From: Conexibacter sp. CPCC 206217
Lineage (GTDB): Bacteria; Actinomycetota; Thermoleophilia; Solirubrobacterales; Solirubrobacteraceae
Reading direction: 5' to 3'
Assembly: GCF_030646165.1 (NCBI RefSeq)
Contig: NZ_JAUTDO010000009.1
Span: 62,001-126,000 of the forward strand
DNA length: 64,000 bases
Both the position numbers and the translations under genes were made by a program. The notes under the pieces are model-generated. The model did not search any database and was not told the DNA's origin. It was given only the letters and a program-made list of their open reading frames with translations. This document shows positions 7,893 through 15,236 of this stretch, piece after piece (within the stretch, counting starts at the first letter, position 1; each line of letters starts with the position of its first letter).

Positions 7893-8867
7893 TCACTTGA
7901 TCGCCAGCGCGTTGGCCGGCGAGCCGACGCCGGCGCGCGTGCGGATCGGGGCGCTGATCACCGCGCACTCGTGCACGCCGTCGGCACGGCAGTCCGCGGC
8001 CAGCGGTCCGAGGTTCCAGAGCTCGCCGAGCGCGAGGCCCAGCTCGCCGATCAGAACCGTGTGCAGGAACCCGAACGGGTAGGCGGCCTCGCTCTGGTCG
8101 GGCGGCCAGGCCTCGATCGCGATGTTGTCGACGACCACCATGCTGATGTGCAGGTCCCAGAGGTACTCGGCCATCTCCTCGGACTGCTCGAGGCCGGCGT
8201 TGCGCACGTCCGCGACATACGCGCGGCGGTCGTCGCGCCCGAGCGCCGACCACCAGTCGACGAAGCCGGTGTGCAGCAGCATGACGTCGCCCGGCTGGAA
8301 CGTGAGGCCCGTGCGGGCCCGCGCCGACTCGAGGTCGGCGACGGTGATCGGCACGCGCGTCCCGACGCGCGGCTCGCCGCCCGGACCCATCCCGAGTTGC
8401 TGCGCCATGTCGAGGACGATCCCGCGGCCGACGATCCCCTTCGTCGCCCACGCGTCGATCGAGTTACGTCTGCCCGAGCGGATCTCCGCCGCGGTCGCTC
8501 CGCCGTAGAAGACACCGTCAGCTGCGCCGATGTGGCCGAGCGAGTCGATCTGGCTGGAGGCCTGGGGATAGAAGTTGTCGAGTACGTCGTCGAAGGCACG
8601 TGCGCTGCCCGGCAGGATCGTGTGGCGCGGCGGCGTGCGCTGCCCGAAGAACGGTGGGTCGAAGAGGTCCAGCGGCGCTGACAGCGAGAAGACCTCGCCG
8701 CGCCGCGCGAGTCGCAGCGCCTCGACGATCCGCTGCGGCGTCTGAAGGTTCATGAGGCCGAGGTCGTCCCCGTCCCCGAACAGGCCCCATCCGCTCCCCG
8801 CGCCGCTGACTCCCCGCGGCAGGTCGCGATACGCGGGCAGCCCGGTGCCCGTGCGGTCTTCTCGCAT
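7893..8867 (-). CDS. Cyclase-family (kynurenine formamidase-like) metal-dependent hydrolase
   Basis: A 324-residue member of the cyclase/formamidase family (PF04199 type). The N-terminal TGTGLPAYRDLP, GDDLGLMNLQTP, and the segment QIDSLGHIG in the place of the family's His-x-Gly-Thr-His-x-Asp metal motif are visible, then LQPGD-like FQPGDVMLLHTGF and VVDNIAIEAWPP. Family members hydrolyse cyclic amides, esters or lactones. The usual first two His residues look altered (Gln-Ile-Asp), so the metal site may be atypical. It is first in the operon with two sugar-isomerase barrels, so lactone hydrolysis is a reasonable inference. The regulon palindrome lies 72 bp upstream of its ATG. Confidence 0.75.
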   Translation of the reverse strand: MREDRTGTGLPAYRDLPRGVSGAGSGWGLFGDGDDLGLMNLQTPQRIVEALRLARRGEVFSLSAPLDLFDPPFFGQRTPPRHTILPGSARAFDDVLDNFYPQASSQIDSLGHIGAADGVFYGGATAAEIRSGRRNSIDAWATKGIVGRGIVLDMAQQLGMGPGGEPRVGTRVPITVADLESARARTGLTFQPGDVMLLHTGFVDWWSALGRDDRRAYVADVRNAGLEQSEEMAEYLWDLHISMVVVDNIAIEAWPPDQSEAAYPFGFLHTVLIGELGLALGELWNLGPLAADCRADGVHECAVISAPIRTRAGVGSPANALAIK

Positions 8868-8938
8868 CTCTCACTCCGTCCGTGACTGGCTCGGCTGGCG
8901 GCGAGACCATAACATATGGTTCGAGAATCCAGACAAGT

Positions 8939-8954
8939 ATCCGAAATACCGGAT
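8939..8954 (-). promoter_or_regulatory. Palindromic operator of the catabolic regulon (site B)
   Basis: ATCCGAAATACCGGAT (plus strand), read on the minus strand as ATCCGGTATTTCGGAT, differs from the site at 15086 only in the last base. It lies between the IclR gene and the cyclase operon. A possible minus-strand -35 (TTGTCT) starts just downstream, so here the operator would sit upstream of or over the promoter rather than downstream as at sites A and C. Confidence 0.6.
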
Positions 8955-9067
8955 GGAGTGAGGCGCCAGCTATGGAAGACGACTCGGTGACACGATTCGC
9001 ACGGGCCGGCGTCCGCGCGCGCACACCGCCGGACGCGCCCGGTGGCCACCGCGGGATGGGGCGCCGA

Positions 9068-9838
9068 TCAGTCGGCCGAGACGGCCAGCTCGGGCGTCCC
9101 GAGGCGGCGCGACATCTGCGCCGCCGCCTCGACGACCAGCTCGATCAGCCGCGCCTCCTGGTCGTCCCAGCGCATGATCGGCACCGAGACGCTCACGCCC
9201 GCGACGATCTGCTGGTCGCGGTCGCGCACCGGCGCCGCCACGCAGCGCACGGCTTCGTTGGACTCGCAGTCGTCCAACGCGAAGCCGGTCAGGCGGATCT
9301 GCTCCAGCTCGCGTCGCAGCTGGCCGACGTCGGTGATGCTGTTCGGCGTCAGACCGGGCAGCGGTCCGTCGCCCAGCCGCAGCGTCAGCTCCTCGTCGCT
9401 GAGACCGGAGAGCAGAGCCTTGCCGGTGCCCGTGCAATGCGCGAGCACGCGACGCCCGACCTCCGAGATCAGGCGCAGCGAGTTGGTCCCGTCGACGCGA
9501 GCGATGTAGACGGCCTCGACGCCGTCGAGGATCGCCACCTGCGCCGTCTCCTGGCACTCGTCGACCAGCCAGCGGGCGGCGACGGCTCCCTCCTCCGCGA
9601 GGTCGAGTCCGGAGCGGTAGGCGCTGCCGAGCTCGAACGCGCGCAGGCCCAGTCGGTAGCCCGCCGGCGTCAGCTCCAGGTAGTGGCGCTCGCGCAAGGT
9701 GAACAGCAGTTCGTGCATCGTGCTGCGCGGGATGCCAAGGCGCTCTGCCAGGTCCCTCGCGGACAGCGGCCCGCGCTCCCGCAGGAATATCTCGAGGATG
9801 TCGAACGCCCGGCTGGCAGCGTTTACGAGGCGAGCCAT
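9068..9838 (-). CDS. IclR-family transcriptional regulator
   Basis: A 256-residue IclR regulator of standard length. The N-terminal winged helix is at residues 1-65 (AFDILEIFL, LSARDLAERLGIPRSTMHELL). The C-terminal effector-binding GAF-like domain spans about 75-250, with the family's typical HCTGTGKALLSGLS and GFALDDCESNEAVRCVAAPV. IclR proteins bind small carboxylates or sugar-acid breakdown products. It is encoded upstream of the cyclase operon in the same direction and divergent from an MFS gene. It is the closest regulator to the three copies of the palindrome at 2549, 8939 and 15086, so I infer it controls that local regulon. Confidence 0.92.
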   Translation of the reverse strand: MARLVNAASRAFDILEIFLRERGPLSARDLAERLGIPRSTMHELLFTLRERHYLELTPAGYRLGLRAFELGSAYRSGLDLAEEGAVAARWLVDECQETAQVAILDGVEAVYIARVDGTNSLRLISEVGRRVLAHCTGTGKALLSGLSDEELTLRLGDGPLPGLTPNSITDVGQLRRELEQIRLTGFALDDCESNEAVRCVAAPVRDRDQQIVAGVSVSVPIMRWDDQEARLIELVVEAAAQMSRRLGTPELAVSAD

Positions 9839-9954
9839 GATCCGTCGGAGTTTATCGATCCGCTGCCGATCGTTGAGCGGTTGGTTGCAAGCTCCGGTCG
9901 CTGCGCGGACGTGCGGCCGTCGTCGTCGCGCGGGCGCCTGAACGGAACGGATCG

Positions 9955-11187
9955 TTGACAGCCGTGCCCGCGCCCGCCGCCCGCCGGTCGGTCGGCCGCC
10001 CGGGTCGCCTGGTCGTCGTCCTGGGCGCGCTGACGGCGTTCGGCCCGCTCACGATGGATCTCTACCTGCCAGGGCTGCCCGACCTCGCCGAGGATCTCGG
10101 CACGGGCGTCGCCGACGTGCAGGTGACGGTGACGGCCTGCGTGCTCGGACTCGCGTTCGGTCAGGTGCTCGCTGGGCCGATCGGCGACACGTTCGGCCGC
10201 CGGCGTCCACTGCTGATCGGCCTGGCGCTGTTCACGCTGGCGTCGGTCGGCTGCGCGCTCGCGAGCTCGATCGGGATGCTGAACGCGCTGCGTGTCGTCC
10301 AGGGCCTCGCCGGAGCCACCGGCATCACGCTCGCCCGGGCGATGGTCCGCGACTCGTTCGAAGGCGCGGAGGTCGCGCGGATGTACTCGAGCCTCGCCGC
10401 CGTCGTCAGCGTCGCCCCGATCGTCGCACCGCTGGTGGGCGCTCTGCTGCTCGCCGTCGGCAACTGGCGCTTCCTGTTCCTGTTCCTGGCTGTCGTCGGT
10501 GCTGTCCTCTTGATCGTCAGCGCGGCTTGGACCGCCGAGACGCTTCCGCGCGCACGGCGTCGCTCGGGTCATCCCGCCGACATCCTGCGCACCTATCGGG
10601 ACCTCCTGCGCGACCGCGGCTACCTCTCGTACACGGTCCCGCTCGCGATGTCGGCGGTCCTGATGTTCGGCTTCCTGACCGCGTCGTCGTTCGTCTACCA
10701 GGACGTCTACGGGGTCAGTCCGCAGGTCTACGGCCTGCTCTTCGGCGTCAACGGCTGCGTGCTGATGGCCAGCAACATCGTCAACAAGCGGCTGGTCGGG
10801 CGCGTGCCGCAGCGACGGCTGCTCGAGGTCGGGCTGGTCTGGATCGCGGGCGGCGGATCCGTGCTGGCGATCGCCGGCATCGCGGGCGCCGGCGCGATGG
10901 TGGTGATCCCGCTCGTCTCGGTCGCGTGCTGCGGCCTCGGCATGGTCAACCCCAACGCGACGGCCCTCGCCCTCACCGAGCAGAAGGAGCGAGCCGGCTC
11001 GGCGGCCGGCCTGATGGGCCTGCTGCAGTTCGCGGCGGGAGCGATCGTGCCGCCGGTGCTCGGTGCGATCGGCACGAGCCCCGCGACGATGGGCGGCGTG
11101 ATGGCGACGGGCGGGGTGCTCGCGCTGGCGTCGTTCGCCGTGTTGTCGATCCGGCGCGAGGGCGCGCCGGCGTCGGCGGCGTCATGA
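9955..11187 (+). CDS. Bcr/CflA-type MFS transporter (DHA1 family)
   Basis: A 410-residue 12-helix major facilitator. The family signature is in helix 1 (TMDLYLPGLPDLA), with the loop 2-3 motif GDTFGRRRPLL and the helix 4-5 segment RVVQGLAGATGITLARAMVRD. Bcr/CflA proteins are proton-driven exporters of drugs or small molecules. The start is TTG 9955 with a GTG alternative at 9964. It is divergent from the IclR gene and one of three paralogues within 11.5 kb of sugar-catabolic genes, which suggests export of a toxic intermediate or, less classically, uptake of a sugar acid. Confidence 0.88.
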   Translation: MTAVPAPAARRSVGRPGRLVVVLGALTAFGPLTMDLYLPGLPDLAEDLGTGVADVQVTVTACVLGLAFGQVLAGPIGDTFGRRRPLLIGLALFTLASVGCALASSIGMLNALRVVQGLAGATGITLARAMVRDSFEGAEVARMYSSLAAVVSVAPIVAPLVGALLLAVGNWRFLFLFLAVVGAVLLIVSAAWTAETLPRARRRSGHPADILRTYRDLLRDRGYLSYTVPLAMSAVLMFGFLTASSFVYQDVYGVSPQVYGLLFGVNGCVLMASNIVNKRLVGRVPQRRLLEVGLVWIAGGGSVLAIAGIAGAGAMVVIPLVSVACCGLGMVNPNATALALTEQKERAGSAAGLMGLLQFAAGAIVPPVLGAIGTSPATMGGVMATGGVLALASFAVLSIRREGAPASAAS

Positions 11188-11240
11188 GCCGCCCGCGCGC
11201 ACGCGGCCGACGCGCGGGGGCGCGCGCCGTGACCTGCGCG

Positions 11241-12029
11241 CTACGCGCCGGCGGCCGTGCCGGGCGACGCGCCGAACAGGTCGCGACGGCGGTGGGCCTC
11301 GTCGGGACGGTCGGCGAGCGTCGCGGCGTGCGCGACGTCGAGCGGCTCGATGCCGCCGGCCGCGAGCGCGACCGCGCGCACGCGCGCGGCCTTCACGCAC
11401 ATGTCGGTCACCGCCTCGACGGCGGCCGCGCTCTCGCCGAGCGCGACGATCCCGTGGTTGGCCAGCAGCAGCAGTCGCGGCGCGGGCGCCCCGCCGCGCG
11501 GCGCGCGCAGCACGTCGGCGACGGCACGGCCCAGTGCGAGGCCGGGCTCGTGGTAGGCGACCCACGCGGGCGTTCCCAGCACGACCATCTCGTCGGGGAA
11601 CAGCGGTGCCGCCCACAGGCTGGCGGCGCCAGGCGTGCACAGCAGGCCGACGACGGGGCTCGGATGGGTGTGCGCGACCCAGCGCGCGCCGCCGTGGACG
11701 ACCGCCGCGACGTGCACGAGCGTCTCCAGCGAGGCGCGCGCGCCTGCCGGTCCGGCGACGCTGGTGAGCGCTTCGTCGAGCGCCTCCTGCGTGCTGGCGG
11801 GATCGTCGAGCAGCGCGACGAGCGGGGCCGGTTCGACGAGCGCGAAGTCCTCGGGGCGGGCGCCGTCCATCCGCGCGCCGCTGCGCTTGACCGCGATGGT
11901 GCCGTCAGCGAGCACGGTCGACGTGTTGCCCTCCGCGAGCACCACGAGGTCGCGCGAGCGCGCGCCCAGTCGGCGGCTCAGGTCGACGAGGGCGGAAGGG
12001 ACGGCGGAGGGATCGACGCGGACGCTCAT
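11241..12029 (-). CDS. Class II aldolase/adducin-family protein
   Basis: A 262-residue class II aldolase. AEGNTSTVL near residue 32, KRSGARM, the zinc-ligand pair in VAHTHPSPVVGLL, and LLLANHGIVALG (third His) are visible. The family includes L-fuculose- and L-rhamnulose-1-phosphate aldolases and oxo-tetronate phosphate decarboxylases. The ATG at 12029 has CGGAG upstream; a start at 12086 would intrude on the divergent promoter. The adjacent divergent gene is a rhamnulokinase, so rhamnulose-1-phosphate cleavage is the leading idea, but no rhamnose isomerase is visible here. Confidence 0.85.
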   Translation of the reverse strand: MSVRVDPSAVPSALVDLSRRLGARSRDLVVLAEGNTSTVLADGTIAVKRSGARMDGARPEDFALVEPAPLVALLDDPASTQEALDEALTSVAGPAGARASLETLVHVAAVVHGGARWVAHTHPSPVVGLLCTPGAASLWAAPLFPDEMVVLGTPAWVAYHEPGLALGRAVADVLRAPRGGAPAPRLLLLANHGIVALGESAAAVEAVTDMCVKAARVRAVALAAGGIEPLDVAHAATLADRPDEAHRRRDLFGASPGTAAGA

Positions 12030-12118
12030 CGCGACTCCGGGGAGTCGAGCGCGGCGAGGAGGGCAATCACGTTCAAAGCATGTCACGGCTGCGCGTGCGC
12101 TGGCATGGCGGCGCGCCC

Positions 12119-12131
12119 AAAGGAGGTGATC
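12119..12131 (+). promoter_or_regulatory. Near-complete anti-16S ribosome binding site of rhaB
   Basis: AAAGGAGGTGATC matches 13 consecutive bases of the complement of the bacterial 16S 3' end. It lies just before tandem GTG codons at 12137 and 12140. This decides the start of rhaB against an upstream ATG at 12080. Such a long match is unusual and suggests strong, possibly ribosome-retaining, initiation. Confidence 0.8.
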
Positions 12132-12136
12132 GACCT

Positions 12137-13654
12137 GTGGTGAGTACGAAGATGCACGGTCCGGTCGCCGCCGTCGACCTCGGTGCTCAGAGCGGGCGGG
12201 TCGCGCTCGGCGCGGTCGTCGGCGGGAGACTCGACCTCCAACTGGTGCACCGCTTCGCCAACGAGTCCGTCGACCTCCGCGGCCGGCTGCTGTGGAACGT
12301 GCTGGGCATCTTCGCCGAGATCAAGCGCGGGCTGCGCGAGGCGGCGCGCCGCGGCGGCGAGGTCGAGTCGGTCGCGGTCGACGCGTGGGGTCTGGACTAT
12401 GCGCTGCTGGACGCGGGCGGCCTGCCGGTCGGCCCGGTCTTCCACCATCGCGATCGCCGCACCGACGGGATGATCGAGCGGGCTCTGATGCGGGTCCCGC
12501 GCGACCAGATCTACGCTCGCACCGGAACGCAGTTCATGACGGCGAACACGCTCGACCAGCTTCTCGCCGAGGCGCCGTCGACGCTGGCGCGGGCCGATCG
12601 GCTCTTGATGATCCCCGCGCTGATGGCTTACTGGCTGTCGGGTCACGGCGCGTGCGAGCCGACGATCGCGAGCACGACGCAGCTGTTCGACGTGCGCGCC
12701 GGCAGCTGGGCGCACGACCTGGTGGGGATGCTGGGCATCCCGGCGCGGCTGCTGCCGCCGATCGTGGGATCGCACGAGCCGCTCGGCCCGCTGCTGCCGG
12801 AGGTCGTCGCCGACGCCGGCCTGGCGCGCGCGCCGCTGGTGCGGCTCGGCGCCAGCCACGACACAGCGGCTGCGCTCGTCGCCGTGCCGGCCGCCGACGA
12901 GCAGTTCGCGTATGTCTCCAGCGGGACGTGGTCGCTCGTCGGCGTCGAGACGCGCGCGCCCGTGCTGTCGCAGGCCGCCTGTGCGGCGAACGTGACCAAC
13001 GAGTTGGGCGTCGACGGGACGGTGCGCCTGCTGAAGAACGTCACCGGCCTGTGGACGCTGACGCAGGCGCAGCGAACATGGGAGCGGGAGGGACGCCCGC
13101 AGGACCTCGCGCAGCTGCTCGCGGCCGCGGCGCGGCTGCCGGCCGGGCACGCCGTCGTCGACGTCGACGACCCGTCGCTGCGGCTGCCCGGCGACGTGCC
13201 CGCGCGGTTGCGCGCGCTCTGCGCCGCCGCCGGAGAACCGCTGCCCGAGCATCCCGCGGAGGTCGTGCGGGTCCTCGTCGACTCGCTGGCATGCAAATAC
13301 GCGCTGGTGATCGAGCAGGTCGCCGCGCTCGGCGGCGTGACGCCGTCGGCCGTCCACGTCGTCGGCGGCGGGAGCCAGAACGAGCTGCTGTCGCAGACGA
13401 CCGCCGACGCGACCGGCCTGCCGGTGATCGCCGGCCCGGTCGAGGCGACGGTCGCCGGCAACGTGCTGTGGCAGCTGCACGACGGGATCGGCGACCTGTG
13501 GGATCTGCGCGAGGTCGTGCGCCGCTCGACGCGGCTGCGTCGTTACGAGCCCGCGCGCGCGGGCGCGCGAGCGCTCGAACCCGCGCGTCACCGGCTCGCG
13601 GCCACGGCCGCCCGCAGCAGGTCGCGCATCGCAACCGTCTCGGACAGGGGATGA
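12137..13654 (+). CDS. rhaB: Rhamnulokinase-like FGGY kinase
   Basis: About 505 residues, FGGY family. The N-terminal ATP-binding strand AAVDLGAQSGRVALG, FANESVDLRGRLLWN, VAVDAWGLDYALLD, FHHRDRRTDGM, TGTQFMTANTLDQL and IPALMAYWLSG are typical of rhamnulokinases, as is TQLFDVRAGSWA and the C-terminal VVGGGSQNELLSQTTADATG. It phosphorylates L-rhamnulose at O1. The start is GTG 12137 because of the strong ribosome site. The last 30 residues (rich in Arg and Ala) look like an unstructured extension. It is divergent from a class II aldolase that may act next. Confidence 0.9.
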   Translation: MVSTKMHGPVAAVDLGAQSGRVALGAVVGGRLDLQLVHRFANESVDLRGRLLWNVLGIFAEIKRGLREAARRGGEVESVAVDAWGLDYALLDAGGLPVGPVFHHRDRRTDGMIERALMRVPRDQIYARTGTQFMTANTLDQLLAEAPSTLARADRLLMIPALMAYWLSGHGACEPTIASTTQLFDVRAGSWAHDLVGMLGIPARLLPPIVGSHEPLGPLLPEVVADAGLARAPLVRLGASHDTAAALVAVPAADEQFAYVSSGTWSLVGVETRAPVLSQAACAANVTNELGVDGTVRLLKNVTGLWTLTQAQRTWEREGRPQDLAQLLAAAARLPAGHAVVDVDDPSLRLPGDVPARLRALCAAAGEPLPEHPAEVVRVLVDSLACKYALVIEQVAALGGVTPSAVHVVGGGSQNELLSQTTADATGLPVIAGPVEATVAGNVLWQLHDGIGDLWDLREVVRRSTRLRRYEPARAGARALEPARHRLAATAARSRSRIATVSDRG

Positions 13655-13703
13655 GCGCGTCGCGATCGGCCTGCGCGATCGCCTGCGACACCAGCTGGGG
13701 CGA

Positions 13704-14951
13704 TCAGGATGGACATGCGCTCACCTCCGGCAGCGGCGCGGCGGAGCGGCGTCCGAGGACGAAGAGGGCGGCGCCCGTGGCGCCGAGGCCGCCGATCACC
13801 GCGATCGTCGCCATCGGCGCCACGGAGCTGCTGCCTCCGATCCCGGCCAGCGGGGCGATCGCGGCGGCGAGGGCGAACTGCGTGAGCCCCATCAGCGCCG
13901 AACCGGCCCCGGCGATGCGCGTGTGGTTGGCGAGCCCGATCGCCACGAGGTTTCCCTGCGAGAAGCCCCAACTGGCGACGAGCAGCATCAGCGACGCTTC
14001 GAGCGCGATCAGCCCGAGGCCGCCGACGGCGACGGCCGCGAGGCCGGCGCAGCCGGCGAGCAGGAGCGCGAGGCCGACGCGCGTCAGCGTCGCCAGCCCG
14101 ACGCGATGGAGCAGATGGGCGTTGATCTGGCTCGACGCGACCATCACGAGGCCGTTGACGCCGAAGAGGATCGCGAACAGCTGCGGCGAGCCGCCATAGC
14201 GATCGGTGACGAGGAACGGCGTCATCGAGACGTAGGCGGTCAGCACCGTGGCCATCAGTCCCGTCGTGACGATGCAGCCGACGTACACGCGGTCGCGCAG
14301 GAGCGTGGCGTACGCCGCGCGCGCGGCGGCCGGCGAGCCGGAGCGGCGCAGTTCGGGGGCGAGCGTCTCCGGCAGCTTCAGCGCAACAGCGCTGACGAGC
14401 AGGACTCCGAAGATGGCGTTCGCGACGAAGACGCCGTGCCAGCTCGTCGCGCCCGCGACCGCCGAGCCGATCAGCGGCGCCACCATCGGAGCGACGCCGT
14501 AGATCAGCGTCAGGCGCGAGTAGTAGCGCGCCGAGTCCTCGAGCCCGTAGAGGTCGCGCACGATCGAGCGCGCGATCACGATGCCGCTCGCGCCGGCGGC
14601 GCCCTGCAGGATCCGCCCGAGGCAGAGCAGGGGCAGCGTCGTCGCGCTCGCGCACAGGATCGAGCTGACGGTGAACAGCGCCAGTCCGACCAGCAGCGGC
14701 CGCCGTCGGCCGAAGACGTCGCTGAGCTCGCCGAAGACGAGCTGCCCGAGCGCCAATCCGACCAGGAACAGCGCGATCGTCAGCTGCGCCGACGACGTCG
14801 AGGTGCCGAGGTCGTCGGCGACCTGCGGAAGTGCCGGCGTGTACATGTCCATCGCCGCCGGCGCAGCTGCGGAGAGCGCGCCGAGCAGCACGAAGAAGCC
14901 GACGCCGGCAGTCGGCCGGCGCACCGCCTGCGCCGTCGGCCCGGCGCTCAC
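13704..14951 (-). CDS. Bcr/CflA-type MFS transporter (second paralogue)
   Basis: A 415-residue 12-helix transporter with AAMDMYTPALPQVADDLG in helix 1, GELSDVFGRRRPLL in loop 2-3 and GRILQGAAGASGIVIARSIVRDLYG at helices 4-5. It is closer to the third paralogue at 20090-21349 (shared RYYSRLTLIYGVAP) than to the one at 9955. It lies convergent with rhaB and divergent from the ABC operon whose promoter carries regulon site C. Substrate unknown. Confidence 0.88.
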   Translation of the reverse strand: MSAGPTAQAVRRPTAGVGFFVLLGALSAAAPAAMDMYTPALPQVADDLGTSTSSAQLTIALFLVGLALGQLVFGELSDVFGRRRPLLVGLALFTVSSILCASATTLPLLCLGRILQGAAGASGIVIARSIVRDLYGLEDSARYYSRLTLIYGVAPMVAPLIGSAVAGATSWHGVFVANAIFGVLLVSAVALKLPETLAPELRRSGSPAAARAAYATLLRDRVYVGCIVTTGLMATVLTAYVSMTPFLVTDRYGGSPQLFAILFGVNGLVMVASSQINAHLLHRVGLATLTRVGLALLLAGCAGLAAVAVGGLGLIALEASLMLLVASWGFSQGNLVAIGLANHTRIAGAGSALMGLTQFALAAAIAPLAGIGGSSSVAPMATIAVIGGLGATGAALFVLGRRSAAPLPEVSACPS

Positions 14952-15032
14952 GAACGCGTGCGGAGGAGTCCGCGGGGCTGCGAGAGGGAAGTCATGGGCT
15001 GTCTCTTTTCAGGCCGCGGACGGCTGCCGGGG

Positions 15033-15101
15033 TTGACTTGCGCGATGGACCAGGTTAGCGTCGCAGTCTACAAAGTCGGAAGACCATCCGGTATTTCGGA
15101 A
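15033..15101 (+). promoter_or_regulatory. Promoter plus palindromic operator of the catabolic regulon (site C)
   Basis: TTGACT (15033-15038), 17-bp spacer, TAGCGT (15056-15061), then ATCCGGTATTTCGGAA at 15086-15101. The region aligns without gaps with the minus-strand promoter at 2549-2617, including the shared TAGCGTCGC and GTCT-CAA segments between -10 and operator. It directs the ABC permease operon starting at 15237 through a leader of about 170 nt in which I see no other structure. Confidence 0.65.
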
Positions 15102-15236
15102 AAGATCGCAGCTGAGGAGAGTGCGTTCTGTGGGGTCGAGGAGTCATGCAGTTGGCACTCAGTGTCGAACGCGATCGACGTCAACCGTCGTGTGCGGCGC
15201 GCGCCGCCGTGACGTGTCACCCGTGAGGGGGCGGCC

